In this document: positions 22,919 to 31,786 of the stretch, piece after piece | How positions within the stretch are numbered: position 1 is the first letter of the stretch | Layout: each line of letters begins with the position of its first letter | Assembly: GCA_903857265.1 (NCBI GenBank) | Contig: CAIODZ010000036.1 | Coordinates: 1-44,832, forward strand | DNA from: an uncultured Phycisphaerales bacterium | Lineage (GTDB): Bacteria; Planctomycetota; Phycisphaerae; Sedimentisphaerales; Anaerobacaceae | Reading direction: 5' to 3' | DNA: 44,832 nucleotides | Notes under the pieces: generated by a model | Seen by the model: only the letters and a program-made list of their open reading frames with translations | Database searches by the model: none | Told to the model about the DNA's origin: nothing | Translations under genes and position numbers: made by a program

Positions 22919-23857
22919 ATGCCTTCAGTCCAGACACAGACAATTACAAGCAAACTTGATGAATTGCCCCTGGGTCGGCTGGTTCGGGACTTTTTAAGCT
23001 ACCTGACAGTCGAGGGGGGATTGTCTGACAACACAATTCAGGGTTATGGGCGAGATTTGAGAGATTTCCTGGAATTCTGTAAATCCGGCAAGGTTGACGA
23101 AATTAAACAGATTACGCCCGCCCTGATACAGAAATATATGATGATACTGGCAAAGGATAACAAGGCGGAGGCATCGCAAAAGAGGGGTTTGGTTGCGATT
23201 CGGATGTTTTTGCGGTTCGGCAAGCTAAACGGGCTGGTTAAGGATGATTTTACGGGGATTCTGGAAGGGCCTAAGCTCTGGCAGCGGCTGCCAATAATAT
23301 GCAGCAAAAAACAGGTAGTGGATTTGCTGGAGGCGCCCTCGCCGAAGGAAAAGTATTACCTGCGCGACAAGGCAATCCTTGAATTGCTTTACGCGACCGG
23401 GGTCCGGGCCAGTGAGGTTGCGGGCTTGAAAATAGCGGATTTGAATCTTGACGTGGGATATTTACGATGTATCGGCAAGGGCAGCAAGGAACGGGTGATA
23501 CCGCTCGGTAAGGTTGCGGCTGCGGCGACGCTGGAATATATGAAAAATATGAGACCCAGATTGGCAAAGTCATTTAGCGGGGATTTTTTACTGCTTAGCC
23601 GAACAGGCAGACCTATGGGGCGTATCGAAATCTGGCGGCTTATAAAAAGATACGCGGCACGCGCCGGTATGCCGAGAAATTTGACTGTGCATACGCTGAG
23701 GCATTGTTTTGCGACTCACCTGCTGGCGGGCGGTGCGGATTTACGGAGCGTTCAGGAAATGTTAGGACACGTGGATATATCGACGACGCAGATTTATACG
23801 CACGTTGACAATGAGAGATTGCGGGAGATTCACAGGAAATATCACCCGCGGCCGTAG
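22919..23857 (+). CDS. xerD: Tyrosine site-specific recombinase XerD/XerC
   Basis: Resolves chromosome dimers at the dif site. The 312-residue protein has an N-terminal SAM-like domain (residues about 15-105) and the catalytic domain with the full catalytic set: Arg163 (TGVRASE), a Lys in GKGSKE, His258 and Arg261 (HTLRH), His284 (LGHVDI) and Tyr293 (QIYTHV). Length and the C-terminal RLREIHRKYHPR match XerC/XerD rather than phage integrases. Whether it is XerC or XerD cannot be decided from sequence. Start ATG 22919 has no strong ribosome site. It is divergent from the lipoprotein operon across 128 bases. Confidence 0.93.
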   Translation: MPSVQTQTITSKLDELPLGRLVRDFLSYLTVEGGLSDNTIQGYGRDLRDFLEFCKSGKVDEIKQITPALIQKYMMILAKDNKAEASQKRGLVAIRMFLRFGKLNGLVKDDFTGILEGPKLWQRLPIICSKKQVVDLLEAPSPKEKYYLRDKAILELLYATGVRASEVAGLKIADLNLDVGYLRCIGKGSKERVIPLGKVAAAATLEYMKNMRPRLAKSFSGDFLLLSRTGRPMGRIEIWRLIKRYAARAGMPRNLTVHTLRHCFATHLLAGGADLRSVQEMLGHVDISTTQIYTHVDNERLREIHRKYHPRP

Positions 23858-23933
23858 ATTTTATAGGACTATTTCGGAATCGGCGGTTGACGTGTGTGGC
23901 GATAAGGGTTTATTATCAGAGGTGATGGACGTA

Positions 23934-26219
23934 ATGATGAATAATCAGTTCAAAAAGATACTTGGAATAACGATACGACGATTTTATTTGGTTATCTTAT
24001 TATTATTGGCGGGATGTGAGCAGGGGGCGGCTAAAAGAGTTGAGAATACAAATATACCTGCCCCTGCGCCTTTGGCGGAGACATTGCCGAGCGGTGAGAC
24101 GGACACGCAATTGAAGGTAAACCAGGAGGCGTTGCTGAGAGGGGCGACGGATGATGTTCGCCTGGATGCCGCGATGGTGATGCTTTTTAGCGATAGCGCC
24201 GGCGCAAGGCGGATACTGATAGAGGCATTAAACCAATCGGAAAACAAGCAGGCAAGGATGGCGGTTTGCAGGGCGCTGACAGTCAGCAGGGAGACCAGGC
24301 GGCCGATAAGGAACAAGAATGATTTTATTGGGCCGTTGGCAAATATTTTGAAAACGGAAGAAGGAAATCCCGCCAAATTCGCAGCAGAGGCATTGCTGAT
24401 TTTCGATTATGACGCGATAGCGAATGTTCTGGAACCAATGGCAAAAGACGAATCGATGCCCGCCAAGGCACGATTAAACGCGATATATGCGATGAAGGTG
24501 CAGCTCGATATAAGAGCTATAACGCGGATAGCCGAGCTTGTGGAGGACAAAGATAAGCAGGTCTCAGGTGCCGCAGGTGATGCGCTTCGGTCGTTAGGCG
24601 TACCCGTCAGCAGGGACGCGAGGAGACGGGCGCAGATATTGAGCGAGCTGCGAACGAAGGGAATGGAGCGGTTTCAGCGCGACTGGCTTATTCGGCAGGA
24701 ATCGCGGGTAAACGACCTGGAGAAGGAACGAGACCAGTGGCGAAAGCTGTATTTAGGTTCACTGGACAGGATATATGAGGGAATCAGCGACGATGGGCAG
24801 CGAGGTAAATTCCTTATAGAGCAATTGAACAATTCTGAATCTATGATTCGGCTGTGGGCTCTGGATAAGGTGTCGCAGTGGCGGATTGGGACGCAATCGA
24901 AACTGCCCGCGGAGCTTGGGCCGGTTCTGGTAAAGTTGGTTTCCAGCGACAACAGGGACATTCGTCTTGCGACGGCGAAGCTGCTTTCGCTGACGGGTGA
25001 ATTAAGCTCAGCGGAACGGCTGGCGGAACAATTCAAGGTTGAGCAGGACGAAGAAGTGAAGACGGAGTTATTTGTTGCTCTTGGCGCAGCGTGCCATTAT
25101 GCGCTCGTTCCGACATCGGGCAGCCAGCTTTCTCCTGAGCTTCGAAAGCAGACGCTGGAATGGGCGGCCGGATACCTCAATGACGAGGACGCTAAAAAGG
25201 CGCACAGGGGGGCGGAAGTAATCAGGAAACTGATTGAGCCGGGCGGACTTTCGGATGACGATGCCGCCAGGTATATGGATATGCTTGTGGAAAGATACAG
25301 TCGAGACAAGCAAAACGGCAATAGCGCTCTGCGTGGAGATTTGTTAGGGACGATGGCGAGATTGTGCGGGCAGAGCGCCTATAAGCCGGAGTCAGCTAAG
25401 CGATTCGCTGCGGTTTTTGAACAGGCGTTAAACGATGAAAGCGACCTGGTAAGGGAGGCGGCGGTTGACGGACTTATATGCGTTGACAAGCCCAGGGCGC
25501 TAAAACTGCTGGCAAAGGATTTTGTTAATGACAAAAGCCAAATAGTCAGAGACAGGGTTATGGAGCTTGCGGGGGACGTAGGAGGTAAAGACGACCTTTT
25601 GTGGTTGTGGGACAAAGTGGGGGCTAATTCGGAAGGTAAATCGGCGTGGCAGGCGATGCTGAAGATATTTAACAACTGCGATACGAATGTTATTGAAAAC
25701 TGGGTTGGCAAGTTTGATTCTCAGTTGGTCAATGGGAAGTTGCCAGATGAGCAGTATGTGTCGTTTTTTGAGCTTGCGGAACGCAAGGCGGCTGCTGAAA
25801 ACAGGGCGGACATGGTGAAAGCCACAAGGGAGAAACTTGCCCAGCTTTACGCAAAGTCGGGGCAATTTGAGCAGGCGGCGGAGTATCTTGGCAAATTGCG
25901 GGAATCTGCCAGGACCAAAGAGCAAAAGGAAATAATTTTAGGACAATTAATAAATGTGTATCTGCGCTGGCCAAAGGTGGAGGCGGCGGCACTGCTTGTA
26001 GGTAATTCCTTACTGGAAAAGGACTTAGGTAGAGACAGCGCGGTTGTTCGCTCGATAGATGCGTTTCTGGATAATCCGTCGGGGGGGGCAGAGCCCAATA
26101 TGGTTTTGAAATTGCTGTGGAAGGTCAAACTATCTGATCAACGGCCTTTGTGGCGTCAAAACCTGGCCCGATGGAGTAAACGATTTGATTTGGCTGAAGA
26201 CCCAAATACAGGCGGATAA
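23934..26219 (+). CDS. Large HEAT-repeat-type lipoprotein
   Basis: A 761-residue exported protein with a lipobox (ILLLLAGC, Cys28). The rest is almost wholly helical, with repeated units in which pairs of helices carry Ala-rich, Asp-ending turns (for example DDVRLDAAMVML, DKQVSGAAGDALRSLG, ESDLVREAAVDGL), the style of HEAT/PBS-lyase repeats used as binding scaffolds. A TPR-like stretch (EQAAEYLGKLRESA) lies near the C-terminus. Function is unknown. ATG 23934 is chosen because AGAGG is about 11 bases upstream; earlier in-frame codons would overlap xerD. Co-transcription with xerD is possible (76-base gap). Confidence 0.8.
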   Translation: MMNNQFKKILGITIRRFYLVILLLLAGCEQGAAKRVENTNIPAPAPLAETLPSGETDTQLKVNQEALLRGATDDVRLDAAMVMLFSDSAGARRILIEALNQSENKQARMAVCRALTVSRETRRPIRNKNDFIGPLANILKTEEGNPAKFAAEALLIFDYDAIANVLEPMAKDESMPAKARLNAIYAMKVQLDIRAITRIAELVEDKDKQVSGAAGDALRSLGVPVSRDARRRAQILSELRTKGMERFQRDWLIRQESRVNDLEKERDQWRKLYLGSLDRIYEGISDDGQRGKFLIEQLNNSESMIRLWALDKVSQWRIGTQSKLPAELGPVLVKLVSSDNRDIRLATAKLLSLTGELSSAERLAEQFKVEQDEEVKTELFVALGAACHYALVPTSGSQLSPELRKQTLEWAAGYLNDEDAKKAHRGAEVIRKLIEPGGLSDDDAARYMDMLVERYSRDKQNGNSALRGDLLGTMARLCGQSAYKPESAKRFAAVFEQALNDESDLVREAAVDGLICVDKPRALKLLAKDFVNDKSQIVRDRVMELAGDVGGKDDLLWLWDKVGANSEGKSAWQAMLKIFNNCDTNVIENWVGKFDSQLVNGKLPDEQYVSFFELAERKAAAENRADMVKATREKLAQLYAKSGQFEQAAEYLGKLRESARTKEQKEIILGQLINVYLRWPKVEAAALLVGNSLLEKDLGRDSAVVRSIDAFLDNPSGGAEPNMVLKLLWKVKLSDQRPLWRQNLARWSKRFDLAEDPNTGG

Positions 26220-26319
26220 CAATACTGATATCGGTGTTGGTCAGGGGGTAAAGTAATATCTGAAAACCCGGGAGATGGAGGGGGGGCAAAAAAAAATATT
26301 ATTTTTTTGTTTTTTGTGT

Positions 26320-26348
26320 TTGCAGAGTGCCCCGTATTTTTGTAAACT
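26320..26348 (+). promoter_or_regulatory. Predicted promoter of the tRNA-Thr-tuf operon
   Basis: TTGCAG (26320-26325), a 17-base spacer and TAAACT (26343-26348). It is the best match ahead of the tRNA-Thr/tuf group and lies just after a poly-A/poly-T stretch (26288-26310) that could serve as an upstream activating element. The gene-free stretch 26220-26504 otherwise shows only possible hairpins such as GGACTATTTTTAGTTCC. Confidence 0.5.
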
Positions 26349-26504
26349 ACCCTACTCACATTAGTTTAATAACGGATTGGTGGCTGTCAAAAGCCGGGTT
26401 TGAGGCAAAGACAGCGTGGTTTTAGAGGCCTGCGGCCGAGCGCGGGGACTATTTTTAGTTCCTGCCTGTGCTTTTGCGCGGCGCAGAGGAATTGTGTTTA
26501 AACT

Positions 26505-26577
26505 GCTGCTGTAGCTCAGTTGGTAGAGTGCGTCCTTGGTAAGGACGAGGTCATGGGTTCAAATCCCATCAGCAGCT
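26505..26577 (+). tRNA. tRNA-Thr (anticodon GGT)
   Basis: A complete 73-base cloverleaf: acceptor GCTGCTG/CAGCAGC, D-arm GCTC...GAGT, anticodon arm CGTCC-TTGGTAA-GGACG with anticodon GGT, variable AGGTC, T-arm ATGGG-TTCAAAT-CCCAT, discriminator T. The CCA end is not encoded. It is placed ahead of tuf, as in many bacterial tufB operons. Confidence 0.97.
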
Positions 26578-26720
26578 AAGTGCAGCGTTTTCAGGCCGGC
26601 GTGTTGGCTTGGTGGCCAGGGCCGGCTGTGAGTTGATTTTATAAAAACGTAAATTTAAAAACAGCGTAGGACAGTAAACGGAAACTAAAAGGAAACAAAT
26701 GATAGGAGGTTTGTAAAACC

Positions 26721-27947
26721 ATGGCTAAGGCGGTATTTGAGAGAACTAAGCCCCACGTCAACGTCGGCACGATCGGACACGTCGACCATGGCAAGACGAC
26801 GCTGACGTCGGCGATGACCAAGGTAATGGAACTGCAGGGATTTTCTAAGTTTAAGAGCTATGATGACATAGCGAAGGCCTCGGAGTCACAGGGCCGGCGA
26901 GACCCAACGAAGATTTTGACGATTGCGACCGCGCACGTCGAGTATATGACAGCAAACAGGCATTATGCCCACGTTGACTGTCCGGGCCACGCCGATTACG
27001 TGAAGAACATGATTACCGGCGCCGCCCAGATGGACGGAGCCATTCTTGTGGTCAGCGCTTATGACGGCCCGATGCCTCAGACACGAGAGCACATCCTGCT
27101 TGCACGTCAGGTAAACGTGCCGAAGGTTGTGGTATTCCTGAATAAGGTTGACCTGGTTGATGACAAGGAGCTTGTTGACCTGGTTGAGATGGAGGTGAGA
27201 GACCTCCTGAATAAATACGAGTTCCCGGGCGACACGACGCCGATTATTCGCGGTTCATCGACCGCGGCGCTTGCCGCCAAGACGATAGATGACCCGGCTT
27301 GTAAGCCGATAATTGAGCTGCTCAAAGCGATGGATGAGTATATTCCAATTCCGCAAAGACAGGTTGATAAGCCGTTCCTTATGCCCGTTGAAGACGTATT
27401 CAGCATTAAGGGCAGGGGAACAGTCGGTACAGGAAGAATTGAGAGAGGCGTTGTGAAGGTCGGCGAAGAAGTGTCCATAATCGGGCTTTCACCGGATATT
27501 CGTAAATCGGTTGTTACCGGCGTTGAGATGTTCAACAAGACGCTGGATGAAGGACAGGCGGGCGATAATGTCGGATTGCTTCTTAGGGGCGTCGAAAAGA
27601 AGGACCTCGAACGCGGACAGGTTATTGCCAAGCCGGGAAGCATTACGCCACACACGCATTTCATGTCGGAAGTTTACGTCCTGACGAAAGAAGAAGGCGG
27701 AAGACATTCCCCGTTCTTCCCGGGATATAAGCCGCAGTTTTATTTCAGGACAACAGACGTAACGGGTTCCGTAAAGCTCATTCAGAGCCGAGAAGGCAAG
27801 CCCGCTGAGATGTGTATGCCCGGCGATAACATCGCTATGGAAGTCGAGATTATATCGCCCATCGCGATGGAAGAAGGCCTGCGGTTCGCCATTCGTGAAG
27901 GCGGCAGAACCGTCGGCGCCGGCGTTGTAACCAAGGTTATCGGTTAA
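26721..27947 (+). CDS. tuf: Elongation factor Tu
   Basis: GTPase that brings aminoacyl-tRNA to the ribosome. The 408-residue protein has the G1 motif GHVDHGKT (residues 19-26), G3 DCPGH, G4 NKVD and G5 region GSS, and three intact domains, ending in [15 protein letters not shown]. Switch I is unusual: after [13 protein letters not shown] it reads [17 protein letters not shown] where most bacteria have EEKARGITINTSHVEY, so the RG of RGITIN is lost although a Thr remains at the equivalent place. The same style occurs, as I recall, in planctomycete EF-Tu. The start follows AGGAGG at 26704-26709. One tuf copy is in this window. Confidence 0.98.
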   Translation: MAKAVFERTKPHVNVGTIGHVDHGKTTLTSAMTKVMELQGFSKFKSYDDIAKASESQGRRDPTKILTIATAHVEYMTANRHYAHVDCPGHADYVKNMITGAAQMDGAILVVSAYDGPMPQTREHILLARQVNVPKVVVFLNKVDLVDDKELVDLVEMEVRDLLNKYEFPGDTTPIIRGSSTAALAAKTIDDPACKPIIELLKAMDEYIPIPQRQVDKPFLMPVEDVFSIKGRGTVGTGRIERGVVKVGEEVSIIGLSPDIRKSVVTGVEMFNKTLDEGQAGDNVGLLLRGVEKKDLERGQVIAKPGSITPHTHFMSEVYVLTKEEGGRHSPFFPGYKPQFYFRTTDVTGSVKLIQSREGKPAEMCMPGDNIAMEVEIISPIAMEEGLRFAIREGGRTVGAGVVTKVIG

Positions 27948-27979
27948 TGAACGAATAAAGGACGATACAGCAGGGTCGT

Positions 27980-28147
27980 ATGGCTAAGAAAAGTAAAAGA
28001 GAATTTGTTTGGCTTGAATGCAAGGATTGCGGGCAGCGAAACTACAGGACCAATATCAGTGTCGCTGAAGGCACTCCGAAACTGGAGTTGCAGAAGTATT
28101 GCAAGTTCGAGCGAAAACATACGACTCATAAGCTGAAGCGTAAGTAA
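27980..28147 (+). CDS. rpmG: Ribosomal protein L33
   Basis: A 55-residue 50S protein, too short to stand out as a long frame. It reads MAKKSKREFVWLECKDCG, then QRNYRTNISVAEG, then LQKYCKFERKHTTHK, the L33 pattern. Classical zinc-type L33 has four Cys (two C-x2-C pairs); here Cys14 and Cys17 are present, Cys41 is present, but the fourth position is Glu44. The zinc site is therefore incomplete or altered. The gene sits 32 bases after tuf and ahead of tRNA-Trp, the usual L33-secE arrangement. Confidence 0.93.
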   Translation: MAKKSKREFVWLECKDCGQRNYRTNISVAEGTPKLELQKYCKFERKHTTHKLKRK

Positions 28148-28172
28148 TACGGGTTGGTACAGAGACAATGAT

Positions 28173-28245
28173 AGGCCAGTAGCTCAATTGGCAGAGCGTC
28201 GGTCTCCAAAACCGAAGGTTGGGGGTTCGATTCCCTTCTGGCCTG
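28173..28245 (+). tRNA. tRNA-Trp (anticodon CCA)
   Basis: A 73-base cloverleaf: acceptor AGGCCAG/CTGGCCT, D-arm GCTC...GAGC, anticodon arm TCGGT-CTCCAAA-ACCGA with anticodon CCA, variable AGGTT, T-arm GGGGG-TTCGATT-CCCTT (G-T pairs at its outer end), discriminator G. The CCA end is not encoded. Placement before secE is the common bacterial order. Confidence 0.97.
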
Positions 28246-28363
28246 GTGTGGGCCAGCCGCCGGCGCTCGAAAGCTACCGCTTTTATCCTGATAAAGCATT
28301 GGGAATATGGGCGGGCAAGGCAGGGATGGCGAAAGAGCGTTCAGGCAAGGAATCAGGTGTATT

Positions 28364-28744
28364 ATGATGAGTGTATATAAAAGAGGTCAGGGCAAATATA
28401 CGCGGATGATTACCGTCCTGAGCGGTGCGCTGATAGTGGCGATAGGGTGTTTTTCGCTTTATCGAACGCTCGATGCGGCGGATATCGGCCTGTGGGTTTC
28501 GACGATGGTGCCTGTCGGACTGTTTATCGGCTTGTCGGTTTTGATTATGTGGCTGATGAACAGGCCAAGCATCGCGGATTTTATGATTGCCGCTGAAGGC
28601 GAAATGAAAAAAGTTAACTGGTCCACAAGACAGGAAGTAACGGTTTCGACGATTGTTGTGATTTCGGTGGTGATTCTCCTGGCGGCGATGCTGGGCATCG
28701 CGGATTTTGTTCTACAGCTGTCTGTTGCCTGGTTAGTGCAGTAA
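28364..28744 (+). CDS. secE: Preprotein translocase subunit SecE
   Basis: Essential clamp subunit of the SecYEG channel. The 126-residue form has three membrane helices (residues about 15-37, 43-65 and 90-120), as in E. coli, rather than the single-helix type of many bacteria. The conserved cytosolic segment EMKKVNWSTRQEVTVSTIVV precedes the last helix. I chose ATG 28364, with AGGTG about 6 bases upstream. It is followed by nusG after 55 bases, the usual pairing. Confidence 0.93.
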   Translation: MMSVYKRGQGKYTRMITVLSGALIVAIGCFSLYRTLDAADIGLWVSTMVPVGLFIGLSVLIMWLMNRPSIADFMIAAEGEMKKVNWSTRQEVTVSTIVVISVVILLAAMLGIADFVLQLSVAWLVQ

Positions 28745-28799
28745 AACGCGGGAGTAAACCCGTTTAAACCGTTTTTCGTAATTGAGTCGGGGCGTTTTA

Positions 28800-29342
28800 A
28801 TGAAATGGTACGTGCTGAGAGTTGCATCCAATAAGGAGATGCACGTCAAAGAGGTGCTTTCGCAGAAGGTCAATGCGGCCGGTCTGACGGACATTATCGG
28901 CAGGATAGAAGTTCCTGTCGAGAGGGTCAAGAAGGTTCGCGGCAATAAGCAGACCGTTCACAAGCGAAAGCTGTACCCCGGCTACGTTTTTATGGAAATG
29001 AATACCTCTGAAGACGGGAAGGTTCAGGAAAAAGTGTGGTTTGTGATAAAAGAGATTCCCGGCGTAGGCGATTTTGTGGGTACGGAAGGTGTTCCGACGG
29101 CAATGCGGGATACCGATGTCGCCAAGATGATGCAGGAAGTTGAAAAGCCCGAAGAGGCGCCGAGCATCAAGGTTGATTTCAAGAAGGGCGACCAGATTAA
29201 GATTCGTGAAGGTCCGTTCGAGAGCTTCGAGGGAACAGTTGAGGCGATTGACCAGGACAGAGGCATTGTAAAGGTTATTGTGGAAATATTCGGGCGAAGC
29301 ACTCCGCTGGATATCGAATATTGGCAGATTGAAAAGGCATAA
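28800..29342 (+). CDS. nusG: Transcription elongation/antitermination factor NusG
   Basis: Binds RNA polymerase and Rho, or ribosomal S10, to couple transcription and translation. The 180-residue protein has the NGN domain (starts KWYVLRVASNKEMHVKEVL; PGYVFMEM at about residues 60-67; KEIPGVGDFVG) and a C-terminal KOW domain (FKKGDQIKIREGPFESFEG, then GRSTPLDIEYWQIEK). Its length equals the E. coli protein (181 residues). ATG 28800 is used because the 28782 TTG extension lacks support. Rho, its known partner, is at 2848-3948 and S10 at 43508-43822. Confidence 0.96.
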   Translation: MKWYVLRVASNKEMHVKEVLSQKVNAAGLTDIIGRIEVPVERVKKVRGNKQTVHKRKLYPGYVFMEMNTSEDGKVQEKVWFVIKEIPGVGDFVGTEGVPTAMRDTDVAKMMQEVEKPEEAPSIKVDFKKGDQIKIREGPFESFEGTVEAIDQDRGIVKVIVEIFGRSTPLDIEYWQIEKA

Positions 29343-29385
29343 GGCCTGTTCAGCGAAGAAGTGCGGCGTGTTTTGAGGTTGAATA

Positions 29386-29841
29386 ATGGCAAAGGAAAAA
29401 CCGGCAGCAAGAGGCGGCGTAAAAGAATTATTAGTCAAGATAAAACTGCAGGCGTCCGGCGGGCAGGCGACCCCGGCCCCCCCGATTGGTCCTGCGCTTG
29501 GCCAGCACGGCGTTAATATCGGGCAGTTTGTCTCGCAGTTCAACGAGCGGACAAAAGAGCTGAACGGGACGACTGTGCCGGTGGTGATATCCGTATATAC
29601 GGACAAGACATTCACCTTCGAGGTGAAGAGTCCTCCGGCGGCGGTATTGCTGAAACAGGCGGCGGGTGTTGCCAAAGGCAGCGGCACGCCTAACAAGGAA
29701 AAGGTCGGCAAGGTAACAGCCGAACAGGTGCGCCAGATTGCACAGGCAAAGATGAAAGACCTCAACGCATACAGTTTGGATCAGGCGGCGAAGATTATCC
29801 GCGGCACGGCTCGCAGTATGGGCGTTGACGTTGTGGATTAA
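29386..29841 (+). CDS. rplK: Ribosomal protein L11
   Basis: 50S protein of the GTPase-associated centre, where it binds 23S rRNA with L10/L12. The 151-residue product has the N-terminal domain with the proline-rich [19 protein letters not shown] and the rRNA-binding C-terminal domain ending [16 protein letters not shown]. The N-terminus has an extra [17 protein letters not shown] is 7 bases ahead of ATG 29386. It opens the L11-L1-L10-L12 group. Confidence 0.97.
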   Translation: MAKEKPAARGGVKELLVKIKLQASGGQATPAPPIGPALGQHGVNIGQFVSQFNERTKELNGTTVPVVISVYTDKTFTFEVKSPPAAVLLKQAAGVAKGSGTPNKEKVGKVTAEQVRQIAQAKMKDLNAYSLDQAAKIIRGTARSMGVDVVD

Positions 29842-29879
29842 AGAAAAAGTAAAACAAAGGCGATTCGAGAAATAAAATT

Positions 29880-30563
29880 ATGGCGATTACTACCAGAGGC
29901 AAAAGATACCGCAAAGACGCAGAGAAGACCAGCGAAACGCCGGTTGCTTTGGCTGAGGCGGTAGCAAAGGTTAAGACGTTTAACTCAACGAAGTTTGACC
30001 AGACGGTCCAGTTAATATTCTGGCTGGGTATCGACCCGAAGCAGTCGGACCAGATTGTCCGCGGCGCGCTATCGCTGCCTCACGGGATAGGTCAGCAAAA
30101 GAAAGTCATTGCGTTCTGCGAAGGAGCAGACGCCGACGCAGCCAAGCAGGCGGGCGCTATTGAGGTAGGTGTGGACGAGCTGATTGCAAAGGTAACGGGC
30201 GGCTGGTCGGATTTCGACGTGGCGATTGCTTCAACGAAGGTTATGGGCAAGGTAGGCAAGCTGGGCCGGGTTCTTGGTCCACAGGGCAAGATGCCCTCGC
30301 CCAAAAATGGCACGGTAACTGCCGACGTCGCTACCGCAGTGCGTGAGTTCGCGGCGGGCAAGGTCGAATTCAAAAACGACACGGGCGGAAACGTCCACGT
30401 TGTGGTAGGCAAGGTGAGTTTTGACGCGCAGAAGCTGATAGACAACATCGACGTGGTTATAGCGCATATCAAGAAGATTAAGCCGGTAAGCTCAAAAGGA
30501 ACATATATTAAGAAAATCAGCATTCACGCGGCGATGAGCCCGGGCGTGCTGGTTGTCGTATAG
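29880..30563 (+). CDS. rplA: Ribosomal protein L1
   Basis: 50S protein of the L1 stalk, involved in E-site tRNA release, and often the translational repressor of the L11-L1 unit in other bacteria. The 227-residue protein shows the L1 features: KRYRKDAE, SLPHGIGQQKKV (where most bacteria have LPxGTGK), LGRVLGPQGKMPSPKNGTV in the middle and GTYIKKISIHAAMSPGV near the end. Whether autoregulation occurs here is not visible. Confidence 0.96.
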   Translation: MAITTRGKRYRKDAEKTSETPVALAEAVAKVKTFNSTKFDQTVQLIFWLGIDPKQSDQIVRGALSLPHGIGQQKKVIAFCEGADADAAKQAGAIEVGVDELIAKVTGGWSDFDVAIASTKVMGKVGKLGRVLGPQGKMPSPKNGTVTADVATAVREFAAGKVEFKNDTGGNVHVVVGKVSFDAQKLIDNIDVVIAHIKKIKPVSSKGTYIKKISIHAAMSPGVLVVV

Positions 30564-30639
30564 GCGGATTTGAAATTTGGTTGTGCGCAGAGATTCGCTG
30601 CGCATAACGCGTTTGTGAAAGAATCAGGCAGGTGAAAAT

Positions 30640-31182
30640 ATGAGCAAGTTCGTAAAAGATTTACTGTGTTCAGAACTGGAAAAAAGAATCGTTAACGAAA
30701 AGGTTACCGATTTTATCGTTATCAGCACGCAGAAAGTAAACGGCGTTGATAACAACGTAATGCGTGGGGCGCTCAAGAACAAAGGCATTAAGCTGTTAGT
30801 CGTCAAGAACGCCCTTATGAAAAGGACACTGACAAAGCTGAAGATGGAATCAGCGTCGTCGCTTTTCGTCGGGCCTTGCGTAGTTGCATACGGCGGCGAC
30901 AGCATCGTTGATGTCGCAAAGGAATTAAGCGTCTGGACAGGCAAGGTGAAGGCGATTCATATAAAAGGCGCATATCTCGAAGGCGCTTCGCTGGACGACA
31001 AGAGGGCACAGGGGCTTTCGAAGATGCCGAGCCGGGTGGAATTGCAGGGCAGGATTATTATGTTGGCCAAGTCGCCGGGCGCGAGATTGGCCGGGGCGAT
31101 TGGCGGACCTGCGGGAAGAATTGCCGGCTGCGTAAAGACGATTGTGGACAAAGGTGAAAAATCGGAGACCAAGGCCGCATAA
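30640..31182 (+). CDS. rplJ: Ribosomal protein L10
   Basis: 50S stalk base protein that anchors L7/L12 dimers. The 180-residue sequence begins MSKFVKDLLCSELEKRI and has the N-terminal rRNA-binding fold (GVDNNVMRGALKNKGIKLLVVKNALM) and a helical C-terminal tail for L12 binding. ATG 30640 has GCAGG nearby. The 76-base gap from rplA may hold a leader but no clear structure was recognised. Confidence 0.93.
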   Translation: MSKFVKDLLCSELEKRIVNEKVTDFIVISTQKVNGVDNNVMRGALKNKGIKLLVVKNALMKRTLTKLKMESASSLFVGPCVVAYGGDSIVDVAKELSVWTGKVKAIHIKGAYLEGASLDDKRAQGLSKMPSRVELQGRIIMLAKSPGARLAGAIGGPAGRIAGCVKTIVDKGEKSETKAA

Positions 31183-31299
31183 GGGGCGGCTCAAAACGAA
31201 TACAAACAGCTCAGACGGCTGCCCCCGGATTTTCGGGGTTAAACGGGACGGCGTAGTTCCGGCTACCATCGGGCGAATTGATATAGGAGTTTAACGAAC

Positions 31300-31707
31300 A
31301 TGTCAGAAGAAACAAAACAGGCAAAGAGCTTCAGCGATGAAACAAAGAAACTCGGCGACGCGATTGTAAAGCTGACGCTGATGCAGGCCAAGGAGCTTGG
31401 CGACTATCTTAAGGAAGAGTACGGCATAGAGCCGGCAGCGGGCGGTGCGGTAATGATGGCAGGCCCGGCGGCAGCGGTTGAGGCAGCACCGGTGAAGAGC
31501 ACGTTTGACGTTATCCTCAAGGCAGCCGGCGAAAAGAAGATTCAGGTCATCAAGGAAGTCAGAGCATTGACATCACTGGGCCTCAAAGAAGCGAAGGACC
31601 TGGTTGATGGTGCACCGAAACCGGTAAAGACCGGCGTAAGCAAGGACGAGGCAGAGGCCGCCAAGAAGCAGCTCGAAAGCGCCGGAGCAACGGTAGAAAT
31701 CGCCTAA
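31300..31707 (+). CDS. rplL: Ribosomal protein L7/L12
   Basis: Acidic stalk protein that recruits translation GTPases. The 135-residue product has the N-terminal dimerisation part, an Ala-rich hinge ([20 protein letters not shown]) and the C-terminal domain with [20 protein letters not shown] and [20 protein letters not shown], the factor-binding surface. It is a little longer than E. coli L12 (121 residues) because of its N-terminal extension. An 80-base gap leads to rpoB. Confidence 0.96.
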   Translation: MSEETKQAKSFSDETKKLGDAIVKLTLMQAKELGDYLKEEYGIEPAAGGAVMMAGPAAAVEAAPVKSTFDVILKAAGEKKIQVIKEVRALTSLGLKEAKDLVDGAPKPVKTGVSKDEAEAAKKQLESAGATVEIA

Positions 31708-31786
31708 ATATTGAATGTGCCCCAGAAGGGCCAAAAATAAAAAAATCGGACAATTTAACGATTGCCGTTTAATTCGGGACTGAAAA

